Shown in pieces: positions 34,789 to 43,162 of a DNA stretch of 64,000 bases (its first letter is position 1; every line of letters begins with the position of its first letter). The stretch covers positions 62,001 to 126,000 of the forward strand of contig CACJMB010000001.1 of assembly GCA_902594405.1 (NCBI GenBank), read 5' to 3'. This DNA comes from an uncultured Pelagibacteraceae bacterium (GTDB taxonomy: Bacteria > Pseudomonadota > Alphaproteobacteria > Pelagibacterales > Pelagibacteraceae). The translations under genes were made by a program, and so were the position numbers. Under the pieces are notes generated by a model. That model was not told the DNA's origin and did not search any database. It worked only from the letters and a program-made list of their open reading frames with translations.

Positions 34789-36643
34789 GAGGATATAAAC
34801 ACCTAACCTCACTATCTCCTTTCCGAACTATTTTGATATCTTCATTTAGACAGTTATCTTTTTTAAATAAGCATCGACTTGCAAATGAACATCCAATTTC
34901 TTTCTTATATGTAATTGATGGGGGACTACCTAATATCGTTGGAAGTTTTCTTTTTCCAAATCCAATATGAGGAACACATTCCATCAACTGACTAGTATAT
35001 GGATGTCTTGGTTTGCTCATTATATTTTCTGTTTTACCTTCCTCAACAATTTGGCCTCCATACATTACAATCACACGATCACAAATTTGTGAAACAACTC
35101 CAAAGTCATGTGAAATAAATAAAACGGATAATCCTCTCTCTTTTCTTAAAGTATCTAGCAATGATAATATTTGAGCTTGAACTGTTACATCTAAAGCAGT
35201 TGTTGGTTCGTCTGCAATAATTAATTCTGGATCATTAGTTAATGCCATTGCAATAGAAACTCTTTGTCTCATCCCACCAGATAGTTCATGAGGATATGAA
35301 TTCCATACATTTTCAATATTAGGAATTTGAACTAACTTTAATAACTCTTTACCCTTTAATGTAGCTTCTTTATTTTTTTGATGATTGTGTTCAATAAATG
35401 CTTCTTCAAGCTGTTTTCCAATTTTAATCAAGGGATGTAGGGTAGAAAGAGGATCTTGGAAGATATATGAAATTTTATTTCCTCTTAACTCTCTAATTTG
35501 TTCATAATTCATTTTTAAAATATCATCACCTTGAAATTTTACTGATCCATCAACAATTACTCCTGGAGGAGAAGCAACAAGACAAGTAATTGATAAGGCT
35601 GTTACAGATTTTCCTGAACCACTTTCACCAATTAATCCTAAACATTCACCTTTTTTTATATCAAACGAAACATCCTTAGATGCTAGGTGTAATTTGTTAT
35701 CAAATTCAAAAGCTGTAGTTAAATTTTGTACTGATAAAAAAGAACTGCTGTTATTTTTCACATTTTTATTTAATTTAATTTGTGTAACAGGTTGAGGTTT
35801 AACTAATTCTCCTTTACTTAATCTTGGATCTAATGCATCTCTAATACCATCACCAAATAGATTAACTCCAATTACAATTAAGAAAATCATAGCTCCAGGT
35901 ACATATGAGGTATGAGGATTTACAATTAGTGAACTTCTTCCTTCTCCCAGCATTGAACCCAAATCAGCTTGTGGAGGTTGTGAACCTAAACCTAAAAATG
36001 ATAAACCAGCTGTTTCTAATATCATCCAGCCAACGGTCGTTGAAATTGTAACAACTATTACTGGAAGAATATTTGGAAAAATTTCATAAATAATAATTTT
36101 AAAATTACTCATCCCAGATAATCTTGCAGCATCAATGAATTCTTTATTTGCAATCGTGACAGTGACACCTCTGATATTTCTTGCAAAAAATGGAATGTTT
36201 ACTAAAGCAACTGCAATCATAGCATTGAAAAGACCTGGTCCTAAAACCGCAACTATTGCAAGTGCTAACAAAATATAAGGAAATGCCATTAACACATCTA
36301 TGATACGCATAATAACGTTGTCAGTTTTATTTCCATAAAACCCAGCAATAGTTCCAAGTATTGATCCAATGGTTGCTGAAATTAAAGCTGCTGATATTCC
36401 AACCAATAAACTTAATCTAGTTCCCCATAATAATCTTGATAACAAATCTCTACCTAAGTGGTCTGTACCTAGTAAATATCCTTCTGAAAAAGGTAAAAGA
36501 AATCTGTCACTGGTTTTAATGACATCAGGATCTTTTAATGGCAACAAAGGGCTTAAAAATGAAACTACAAAAATAATTACTAATAAAATCCCACCAAATA
36601 ATGCAAGTTTGTTTCTTGAAATTAATTTTAAAAAATTAATCAT
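34781..36643 (-). CDS. Fused dipeptide-type ABC permease and ATPase (DppC-DppD fusion)
   Basis: A 620-residue fusion in one continuous frame. Residues about 1-280 are a DppC-type permease (six helices, GTDHLGRDLLSRLLWGTR near the N-terminus, EAA loop in EFIDAARLSGMSNFKIIIYE). After a linker of about 20 residues rich in Lys and Asn, residues about 300-620 are a DppD-type ATPase: GLIGESGSGKS, LSGGMRQRVSIAMAL, LIIADEPTTALD, and the end box GCSFASRCLFKKDNC. Normally these are two genes. It overlaps dppB-type gene by 4 nt. The fusion is visible in the sequence with no stop or frameshift. Confidence 0.9.
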   Translation of the reverse strand: MINFLKLISRNKLALFGGILLVIIFVVSFLSPLLPLKDPDVIKTSDRFLLPFSEGYLLGTDHLGRDLLSRLLWGTRLSLLVGISAALISATIGSILGTIAGFYGNKTDNVIMRIIDVLMAFPYILLALAIVAVLGPGLFNAMIAVALVNIPFFARNIRGVTVTIANKEFIDAARLSGMSNFKIIIYEIFPNILPVIVVTISTTVGWMILETAGLSFLGLGSQPPQADLGSMLGEGRSSLIVNPHTSYVPGAMIFLIVIGVNLFGDGIRDALDPRLSKGELVKPQPVTQIKLNKNVKNNSSSFLSVQNLTTAFEFDNKLHLASKDVSFDIKKGECLGLIGESGSGKSVTALSITCLVASPPGVIVDGSVKFQGDDILKMNYEQIRELRGNKISYIFQDPLSTLHPLIKIGKQLEEAFIEHNHQKNKEATLKGKELLKLVQIPNIENVWNSYPHELSGGMRQRVSIAMALTNDPELIIADEPTTALDVTVQAQILSLLDTLRKERGLSVLFISHDFGVVSQICDRVIVMYGGQIVEEGKTENIMSKPRHPYTSQLMECVPHIGFGKRKLPTILGSPPSITYKKEIGCSFASRCLFKKDNCLNEDIKIVRKGDSEVRCLYPHE

Positions 36644-37581
36644 TTAATCCTTGGATCTAAGTATCTTTGTAACAAATCGACTGCGATATTGAATAATACA
36701 TAACAAGCAGCAACAAACATGACACCACCTTGAACAAGTAAAATATCTCTTTTTAAAATTGCATCGACCAACATCCTCCCAACACCTGGCCATTGAAAAA
36801 CAATTTCAATAAAAACAGATCCAGATAAAACAAATCCAGCTTGTAAACCTAAAATTGGAAGAATAGTGACGATTGCAATTCTTAAAACATGTTTGAAAAG
36901 TACATTTCCTTCTCTAACTCCTTTAGCTCTTGCTGTTCTAATATAGTCTTGTCTAAGTATTTCTAAAACAGAGTTTCTTGTTATTCTCGCAACTACCCCA
37001 GTTGCAACTAATGCAAGTGCTATTGCAGGCATGATTAAATGATGAATTAAATCTAAAAAATCACCCCCACCATATATTGCATACATCCCTGATACGGGTA
37101 GCCACTGAAGATTAACTGCAAACAATAAAATCATCATCATTCCTAAAAAAAATGATGGTAATGAAATTCCAGTTAAAACAGTAAAAGTGATTATTTTATC
37201 TGTAACAGTGTATTGTTTAAATGCTGAGATTGTCCCAATTAAAACTCCAACAACAGAACATAATATAAAAGCAGTTCCTGATAAAATTAATGTAGCATTA
37301 AATCTTTCTAAAATTTCATCTAATACTGGACGATTTAAAGCAAACGATCTTCCAAGATCACCTTGAACTAAATTACCAAGCCAAATGAAGTATCTTTGAA
37401 CTAACCCCTTATCTAAACCTAGCTGTTCATTAAGAAGTTTAACATTCTCAGGTGTTGCATAAGAACCAAGTATTGCTGTTGCTGGATCTCCTGGAATGAG
37501 TGAAATAATAAAAAAAACAATAATTGTAATCCCTAAAAGTACAGGAATTGCTGATAGTAATCTTTGAAGGAGATAATTCAT
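36640..37581 (-). CDS. Dipeptide-type ABC transporter permease (DppB type)
   Basis: A 313-residue permease with six helices, the N-terminal LLQRLLSAIPVLLGITIIVF signature, and the EAA loop YIRTARAKGVREGNVLFKH near residue 210. It overlaps the fused permease-ATPase gene by 4 nt (ATGA). A 10-bp hairpin ends only 7 nt before its start codon and covers the only plausible ribosome-binding purines, so its translation may be damped relative to the binding protein. Confidence 0.9.
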   Translation of the reverse strand: MNYLLQRLLSAIPVLLGITIIVFFIISLIPGDPATAILGSYATPENVKLLNEQLGLDKGLVQRYFIWLGNLVQGDLGRSFALNRPVLDEILERFNATLILSGTAFILCSVVGVLIGTISAFKQYTVTDKIITFTVLTGISLPSFFLGMMMILLFAVNLQWLPVSGMYAIYGGGDFLDLIHHLIMPAIALALVATGVVARITRNSVLEILRQDYIRTARAKGVREGNVLFKHVLRIAIVTILPILGLQAGFVLSGSVFIEIVFQWPGVGRMLVDAILKRDILLVQGGVMFVAACYVLFNIAVDLLQRYLDPRIK

Positions 37582-37588
37582 GATAATA

Positions 37589-37612
37589 CCCTAGGCTTTT
37601 TTAAGCCTAGGG
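37589..37612 (-). other. Hairpin between binding-protein and DppB-type permease genes
   Basis: A perfect 10-bp stem (CCCTAGGCTT with AAGCCTAGGG) and 4-nt loop in the 56-bp gap. There is no T run after it on the minus strand, so it is not a canonical terminator. The second arm includes the AGGG just before the permease ATG. It may protect the upstream transcript's 3' end or hide the ribosome-binding site. Confidence 0.7.
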
Positions 37613-37637
37613 CAACTATTATAATTCTTAACTTTTT

Positions 37638-39212
37638 TTAGTTTTTCTTAACGTCTTTTAATAAAAGTAAGAATGAAGGTTGAAGTGAGAAGTTACTCAC
37701 TTTGTTGCTAGTAACTGCATTTTGTTTCCAGTTAGCAACAAATACCCATGGAGCATCTTCTTGAACAATTTCTTGCATCTCTTGATACAATTTTGCTCTT
37801 TCTGCTTGGTCAGTAGACGATCTTGCTCTATTTAAAAGATCATCAACTTTAGGGTTTGAGTAATATCCAGAGTTAAATCCTCCTTTATCAGGCCAAGACT
37901 CTGTTCTTAGCGCTAAGAAAGGAAGCGTATCAGGATCGTTTGTCATCCATGCCATTTCAGCCATGTCTGCTTTTCCTTCTAAACCTGGGTTTACTTCACC
38001 TAGGAACGAGTTCCATTCAAAAGTTTTGATTTCAACATCAAAACCTACAGCTTTAAGATCTGCTTGTATTGCAGTTCCCATTGCAACAGGATCTAACATT
38101 CCAGAACCACCTTCAGTAACATAGAAAGTAAGTTTTGCACCTTCAACTCCAGCTTCTTTAATTAAAGCTTTAGCTTTAGCAGGGTCGTAAGGATAAGGTT
38201 GTAAACTATTGTTATACGCCCAAGCAAATGCAGGAGGTGTTGGTCCAGCAGCTATCGCAGCTGTACCTTCTAACACGTCATTTACTATTGCTTGTTTGTT
38301 AATTGCATAGTTAGCAGCTTGTCTTACTTTTTTATTAGCAAAAGGACCTTCTTTTGCATTTAAGATCAAGAACCAAACGTGAGGTCCTGCTTGTTCAACT
38401 ATGCTAAATTTACTTCCTCCAAATTTACTTAATGATGCAGGAGGAACTTCAACCATCATGTCAATTCCACCTGAAAGCATTTCAGCAACTCTAGTGTTAG
38501 CATCAGTTATAGGTCTAAAAACAACTGCATCTGTTCCAGCTTTTCCATCCCAATAACCAGAGTTTTTGTCTACAACAACTCTTTCATTTGATTTCCATTC
38601 TTTAAATTTGAATGCACCAGTACCAGATGGATTTCTTCCAAAATCCTTTCCGTGTTTTTTAACACCTGCTGGTGATACAATTAAACCTGTTGGATACGCT
38701 AAGTTAGATAAAAAAGGAGCATAAGGCTCATTCAATGTAAACTTAACTGTATTAGCATTTACTACATCAACAGATTTGATTGCTGAAAAGAAGAAAGATA
38801 GCGGGAAAGGTCCTGTATTATGATAAGGATGATCTTTATTTAACATTCTATCAAAATTAAACTTCACTGCTTCAGCATTAAAGCTTGATCCATCATGAAA
38901 TTTAATTCCAGATCTTAAGTTGAATGTATAAACTGTTCCGTCGCTACTTATGTCCCAACTTTTAGCTAAAGCTGGTTCAACTTCTAATTTTCCATCTGTA
39001 TATCTTACAAGTCCATCATAGATATTCATTACTATTCTAAAGTCATTTACAGCCGTAACTGTACTTGGATCTAAAGATTTTGGTTCAGCTATTTGACCTA
39101 CAACCAATACCTTAGCATTAGATGTTACAGCAAAACCAGTTATGAATATTAATGATAAAAGACTTACAAAAAGTTTTCTCAACTTTTTGATTTTTTCTCC
39201 ATGTCTAAACAT
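37638..39212 (-). CDS. Dipeptide/opine-type ABC transporter substrate-binding protein (family 5)
   Basis: A 524-residue family 5 binding protein from the ATG at 39210-39212, which has AGAGGG as ribosome-binding site; an in-frame TTG at 39257 is rejected. The signal peptide ends near VTSNAKVLV. Family blocks: EPKSLDPSTVTAVNDF, LRSGIKFHDGSSFNAEAVKFNFDR and the GFNSGYYSNPKVDDLL region. It binds peptides or peptide-like amides in the periplasm. Beside the M20 amidohydrolase and DUF1028 genes it probably supplies an N-substituted amino acid or similar compound. Confidence 0.9.
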   Translation of the reverse strand: MFRHGEKIKKLRKLFVSLLSLIFITGFAVTSNAKVLVVGQIAEPKSLDPSTVTAVNDFRIVMNIYDGLVRYTDGKLEVEPALAKSWDISSDGTVYTFNLRSGIKFHDGSSFNAEAVKFNFDRMLNKDHPYHNTGPFPLSFFFSAIKSVDVVNANTVKFTLNEPYAPFLSNLAYPTGLIVSPAGVKKHGKDFGRNPSGTGAFKFKEWKSNERVVVDKNSGYWDGKAGTDAVVFRPITDANTRVAEMLSGGIDMMVEVPPASLSKFGGSKFSIVEQAGPHVWFLILNAKEGPFANKKVRQAANYAINKQAIVNDVLEGTAAIAAGPTPPAFAWAYNNSLQPYPYDPAKAKALIKEAGVEGAKLTFYVTEGGSGMLDPVAMGTAIQADLKAVGFDVEIKTFEWNSFLGEVNPGLEGKADMAEMAWMTNDPDTLPFLALRTESWPDKGGFNSGYYSNPKVDDLLNRARSSTDQAERAKLYQEMQEIVQEDAPWVFVANWKQNAVTSNKVSNFSLQPSFLLLLKDVKKN

Positions 39213-39274
39213 TATTACCCTCTTAGTTAAATTATTATTATTAAGAAATGTTAACAATTCATAAATACTTGATC

Positions 39275-39305
39275 AATAAAACTGAGTGCTCAAATCAGTT
39301 TTATT
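39275..39305. promoter_or_regulatory. 11-bp inverted repeat between divergent transporter and amidohydrolase genes
   Basis: AATAAAACTGA (39275-39285) and TCAGTTTTATT (39295-39305) are exact complements around a 9-nt spacer; a TTGATCAA palindrome (39269-39276) abuts the left arm. Placed between divergent starts at 39212 and 39359, it is a candidate operator for both units. Confidence 0.5.
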
Positions 39306-39358
39306 TAATTTAAAAAAGTTAGTAAAATGAGTAGTATTTGTAGTAGGTTATTTATTTT

Positions 39359-39994
39359 ATGACATTTTCAATTTTAGCGAGAAATCCAAAAACAGGAGAA
39401 ATAGGTGGAGCTGCTGCAACAGGAAATCTTTGTGTAGGTGGATGGGTCTTAAGGGGAGATATAAAAAAAGGTGTTACAGCTTCACAAGGTTTTTATCCAA
39501 GTACTATTTGGGGAGAAAACATTTTAAATAACTTAAATAAATATTCACCAACAACAGCAACAAATAAAGTTATTAAAAATGATAAGCAAAAACATTACAG
39601 GCAAGTTGCTTGTTTAAATTTATCAGGCAAAGGTTTTTCATTTACAGGAAATAAAAATACAAAATACTTTAATCATATAGTTTTGCCAAATTTAGTTGTA
39701 AGTGGAAATATGTTATCCAACGATAAAGTTATCAATAAAATTGTATATAATTTTAAGTTTAAATATGAGCCGTTAGCAAAAACATTGCTAGAAGCTCTTA
39801 AAATAGGCAAAAAATTTGGTAGCGACAAAAGGGGATTGATGTCTGCTGCATTGTTAGTCTTTAAAAAAAATAATCCACCACTTAATATAAGAGTGGATTA
39901 TGATACAAATCCTTTAGCAAAATTAGAAAAAATTTTAAAAATGACTAATAAAATTAAATACAAAGAGTGGCTGAAAAAACTTCCATCTAAATAA
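39359..39994 (+). CDS. DUF1028 family protein
   Basis: A 211-residue DUF1028 protein, recognised from TFSILARNPKTGEIGGAAATGNL at the start and KFGSDKRGLMSAALLVFKK toward the end. The Thr2 and Ser4 at the extreme N-terminus resemble the Ntn-hydrolase style of self-exposed nucleophile, which is an inference. The catalytic function of DUF1028 is not established. It directly precedes, without any gap, an M20 amidohydrolase gene and is divergent from a peptide-type transporter, which supports an amide or peptide hydrolase role. Confidence 0.85.
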   Translation: MTFSILARNPKTGEIGGAAATGNLCVGGWVLRGDIKKGVTASQGFYPSTIWGENILNNLNKYSPTTATNKVIKNDKQKHYRQVACLNLSGKGFSFTGNKNTKYFNHIVLPNLVVSGNMLSNDKVINKIVYNFKFKYEPLAKTLLEALKIGKKFGSDKRGLMSAALLVFKKNNPPLNIRVDYDTNPLAKLEKILKMTNKIKYKEWLKKLPSK

Positions 39995-41194
39995 ATGATT
40001 ATACAAAATTACATAGAAAAAATTGCAAAGTGTTCAAAACCTGCAGAAGGAGTTACCAGATTACCTTTTACTAAAGAACATAAATCTGCAAATAATCTTT
40101 TAAAGCAATGGATGAATGATGCTGGATTAAAAATAAGTTTGGATGCAGCAGGAACTTTAATTGGTAAATACGTCAGTCCTAAAAAAAATGCTAAAACATT
40201 ATTGATAGGTTCACACCAAGATAGTGGGTACAACTCTGGAAGATATGACGGTATTATGGGAGTGATACTTCCAATTTTAGCTTTAAAAGAATTAAAGAAA
40301 AAAAAAATTATTTTACCTTACAATGTAGAAATTTTAGCTTTTGCAGATGAAGAAGGTGTTAGGTTTCCAACAGCTTTAATGGGACCAAGATCATTAGCTG
40401 GAACATTTAATAAAAAAGATTTAAAACTTAAAGATAAAAATAATATTTCAATTGAACAAGCTTTAAAAAGTTTTGGATGTAACCCATCAAAAATTAATTC
40501 ATTAAAAAGAAACAAAAAAGATCTATTAGGTTTCTTCGAGGTTCATATTGAACAAGGACCAGTTCTAGAAAGTAAAAATTTAGCAGTTGGAATAGTTAAT
40601 GGTATTTCTGGAATATCTAGATTTAAACTTGAAATTGAGGGTTATGCTTCTCATGCAGGAACTACACCAATGCATCTTAGAAAAGACTCATTAGCAGCCA
40701 CCGCAGAGGTTATAAATACTGTAGAAAATTTAGCTAAAAAAAATAAAAACTTTTTAGCAACGATGGCATCAATTGAAAATAAACCAAATAGCGTAAATGC
40801 TATTTCTGCAAAATCTCTATCGTTTGTAGAATGTAGAAGCGTCGATGATAAAAAAAGAAAAAAAATAGAAAAAGAAATTTCCAAAAAAATTAGTGTAATT
40901 TGCAAGAAAAGAGGTCTTAAATTTATTTTAAATAAAACTTACGATCAAAGTGCTGTTAGTTGTGATAAGAAAATGATGAGCAAACTTAAAAAATCATTTC
41001 AGAATTTAAAACTAAATCCATTTGTATTAATGTCAGGAGCAACACACGATGCATCAGCAATGTCTGATTTATGTCCTATTTCAATGCTTTTTGTAAGAAG
41101 TCAAAAAGGTTTAAGTCATAACCCAAAAGAATTTACTATAGAAAAGGATATGCAGATAGCTGTAAAAGTTATTGAAAAATTTTTATTAGCATAA
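39995..41194 (+). CDS. M20 family amidase/hydantoinase-type carbamoylase (N-carbamoyl-L-amino acid hydrolase/allantoate amidohydrolase-like)
   Basis: A 399-residue metal-dependent amidohydrolase. Metal ligands are visible: His in GSHQDSGYNSG, Asp in YDGIMGV, Glu-Glu in FADEEGVRFP, His in FEVHIEQGPVLE and the final His in QKGLSHNPKEF. The dimerisation domain has the Gly-rich EGYASHAGTTPM box with its conserved His/Arg set. The family hydrolyses N-carbamoyl amino acids, allantoate and beta-ureidopropionate. Starts at the base after the DUF1028 stop. The actual substrate is probably what the divergent ABC transporter imports. Confidence 0.88.
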   Translation: MIIQNYIEKIAKCSKPAEGVTRLPFTKEHKSANNLLKQWMNDAGLKISLDAAGTLIGKYVSPKKNAKTLLIGSHQDSGYNSGRYDGIMGVILPILALKELKKKKIILPYNVEILAFADEEGVRFPTALMGPRSLAGTFNKKDLKLKDKNNISIEQALKSFGCNPSKINSLKRNKKDLLGFFEVHIEQGPVLESKNLAVGIVNGISGISRFKLEIEGYASHAGTTPMHLRKDSLAATAEVINTVENLAKKNKNFLATMASIENKPNSVNAISAKSLSFVECRSVDDKKRKKIEKEISKKISVICKKRGLKFILNKTYDQSAVSCDKKMMSKLKKSFQNLKLNPFVLMSGATHDASAMSDLCPISMLFVRSQKGLSHNPKEFTIEKDMQIAVKVIEKFLLA

Positions 41195-41235
41195 TTTTGT
41201 TTACGACAGTTTTGAAATAGAATAACGTCTCTTTA

Positions 41236-41379
41236 ATGAATTTAAACTTATCTACGCACCATCACAGACTTGCGAGAGTAGGTTTAAGTTCAAGACTTTC
41301 TTCAAAATTATTTAGTTTATTACTTCAAAAAGTAGACTGTAAAAATCATATAAATTCTTCAACACCCACGAAATTATAA
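41236..41379 (+). CDS. Possible 47-residue leader peptide with three consecutive His codons
   Basis: An ORF of 47 codons 42 bp before the dioxygenase gene. It encodes MNLNLSTHHHRLARVGLSSR and then a hydrophobic/basic stretch. The three His codons (41257-41265) fall in a predicted hairpin at 41245-41290. No clear ribosome-binding site precedes its ATG, and a TAGAAT box at 41218-41223 could be a -10 element giving a near-leaderless transcript. I know no family. It could be an attenuator leader, a small protein, or a chance ORF over a structured RNA. Confidence 0.35.
   Translation: MNLNLSTHHHRLARVGLSSRLSSKLFSLLLQKVDCKNHINSSTPTKL
41245..41290 (+). other. Predicted hairpin in the dioxygenase-cluster leader
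   Basis: Bases 41245-41249 pair with 41286-41290, and 41250-41254 with 41279-41283 (one T-G pair, 2-nt bulge on the right side). An inner CGCA/TGCG stem (41255-41258 with 41271-41274) closes a 12-nt loop. It overlaps the start of the 47-codon ORF. No known riboswitch class was matched. Confidence 0.4.
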
Positions 41380-41421
41380 TCACTTCTTTTTTTAAAAATT
41401 AATTTTATTGAAAGGAGAATT

Positions 41422-42264
41422 ATGGAAATAAAAAATATTGTTAACTTAAAAGATTACCCAATACATCAAACAGAATCAAAAGAGTATCAAGATTTAATTG
41501 CTAAAAATAGAAAGCTACTTGATAAAGACGGATGCTGTGTACTTCCAAAATTTGTACTTAGCGAATCTTTGAAAAGAATGAAGGAAGAAGTTGAAAGAAA
41601 TCTTCCTAAAACTCATTGGACCAAAGATCATCACAATCCATATTTTTCAAAAGATGATGAAAATTTATCTAAAGATCATCCAAAGAGAGTATTTTCATTT
41701 AGAGAAAGTGGATATATCAATTCAGATGATTTAGAAGAACAATCTGATTTAAATAAAATTTACGAGTCTGAAGAAATGTTAAAATTTATTTCAGATAGTT
41801 TAGGAGTTTTTCCTCTTTATAGATGGTCAGATCCTTTAGGTAAAAATCCATACAGTATCATGCATAAAGATCATTACTTTCCTTGGCACTTTGATGGAAA
41901 TGAATTTACTTTAAGTATTTTAGTTCAAAAAGCTGAAAAGGGTGGATTGTTTGAATATTCACCTGATTTAAGAAGCACTGAAAATGAAAACTTTGATGAA
42001 GTAACGAAAGTTCTTCGTGGCTCAAGAGATAAAGTTAAATCACTAGACCTTCAGCCAGGTGATCTTCAAATATTTAAAGGAAGATTTTCTATGCATAGAG
42101 TAACAAAAATAGAAGGAAATACTTCTCGTTACATTGCATTACCAACATACGTAAAAGACAATTACAGAGTAAATAAACCAGAACACTCTAAACAAGTTTA
42201 CGGTAAAGCACTTCCAATTCATTATGAGCGAAATAATGTTGAAGTAGATGGATTAATGGATTGA
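41422..42264 (+). CDS. Phytanoyl-CoA dioxygenase-like Fe(II)/2-oxoglutarate oxygenase
   Basis: A 280-residue PhyH-type oxygenase after a good ribosome-binding site (AAAGGAG). The metal pair H-x-D is in FPWHFDGNEFTLSI (about residue 153), and the distal His with its 2-oxoglutarate Arg in SMHRVTKIEGNTSRYIAL. Such enzymes hydroxylate diverse small molecules. It is first of four tightly packed genes with a beta-hydroxyacid dehydrogenase, class II aldolase and Fe-S flavoprotein, suggesting hydroxylation as the entry step to catabolism of an unknown compound. Confidence 0.83.
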   Translation: MEIKNIVNLKDYPIHQTESKEYQDLIAKNRKLLDKDGCCVLPKFVLSESLKRMKEEVERNLPKTHWTKDHHNPYFSKDDENLSKDHPKRVFSFRESGYINSDDLEEQSDLNKIYESEEMLKFISDSLGVFPLYRWSDPLGKNPYSIMHKDHYFPWHFDGNEFTLSILVQKAEKGGLFEYSPDLRSTENENFDEVTKVLRGSRDKVKSLDLQPGDLQIFKGRFSMHRVTKIEGNTSRYIALPTYVKDNYRVNKPEHSKQVYGKALPIHYERNNVEVDGLMD

Positions 42265-42265
42265 T

Positions 42266-43162
42266 ATGAAAATAGGTTTTATTGGTTTAGGAAATATGGG
42301 GATGCCAATGGCATTAAACTTACATAAATCTAAAAAAATAGATTTATTAGGTTACGATGTAAGCGCTAAATCTTTAAAACAATTTAAATCTAAAAAAGGT
42401 AAAGCAACAAATTCATTAGAAGAATTAATAAAGTTTTCTGATGTAATTATTACCTGTGTTCCTGGACCAAAACAAATTAAAGCATTATCAATTGGTAAAG
42501 ATAAAATCATAGATCAATTAGGTAACAATAAAATTTGGATTGATTGTTCTACCAATTCCTTAACCTGCTTTAATTGTTTAAAACAAAAGTTAAGTAAAAA
42601 AATAAATCAATTTGTAGATGCAACAATATCAGGTGGGAACTTAAAGGCTCAATCAGGGGATTTATCAATATTTATTGGTGGTAATAAAAAGACAGTTAAT
42701 AAGCTTAAGTTTGTCTTTAATATATTAGGTAAAAACATTTATTATCTAAATAAACCAGGTGCTGGTTATGCTGCTAAAATTGCACAAGTTAGCCTTTGTT
42801 ATTTAAACTATTTATCACTCTCAGAATCGTTGATGCTAGGAGTAAAGTCAGGGATTAAACCAAAAACAATGTTAGAGATCATCGATAAAAGTGCAAGTGG
42901 CGGTTATACATCAACAAGATACGGACCAAACATGATTAATGGAGATTATGATCCATCTTTCTTTTTAGGTTTATCGATGAAAGATCTAAATCTTGCTAAT
43001 GAAATTATAAAACTTCAAAAATTAAAACTACCAATAATGAATTTAACCTCAAAAATATATAACAAGGCTATTAAAAAATATGGATCAAATTCTAATCACT
43101 TAAAAGTGATTAAACTTTTAGAACAAAATAATAAATTAACTTTTTCAAAGGAGGGAATATGA
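42266..43162 (+). CDS. Beta-hydroxyacid dehydrogenase (3-hydroxyisobutyrate dehydrogenase family)
   Basis: A 298-residue dehydrogenase. N-terminal NAD motif IGFIGLGNMGMPMALNL, substrate motif FVDATISGGNLKAQSGDLSIF (the usual DAPVSGG here DATISGG), and catalytic Lys in GAGYAAKIAQVSLCY (typically G-x-x-K-x-x-N, with the Asn replaced by Gln-Val). The C-terminal all-helical domain ends with KDLNLANEI. Relatives act on 3-hydroxyisobutyrate, tartronate semialdehyde and four-carbon sugar acids (LtnD). One bp gap from the oxygenase; overlaps the aldolase gene by 4 nt. Confidence 0.83.
   Translation: MKIGFIGLGNMGMPMALNLHKSKKIDLLGYDVSAKSLKQFKSKKGKATNSLEELIKFSDVIITCVPGPKQIKALSIGKDKIIDQLGNNKIWIDCSTNSLTCFNCLKQKLSKKINQFVDATISGGNLKAQSGDLSIFIGGNKKTVNKLKFVFNILGKNIYYLNKPGAGYAAKIAQVSLCYLNYLSLSESLMLGVKSGIKPKTMLEIIDKSASGGYTSTRYGPNMINGDYDPSFFLGLSMKDLNLANEIIKLQKLKLPIMNLTSKIYNKAIKKYGSNSNHLKVIKLLEQNNKLTFSKEGI

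Noticed and set aside
39213-39257. 15-residue extension of the family 5 binding protein from a TTG
   Set aside because: The ATG at 39212 has a good AGAGGG ribosome-binding site and better signal-peptide position.
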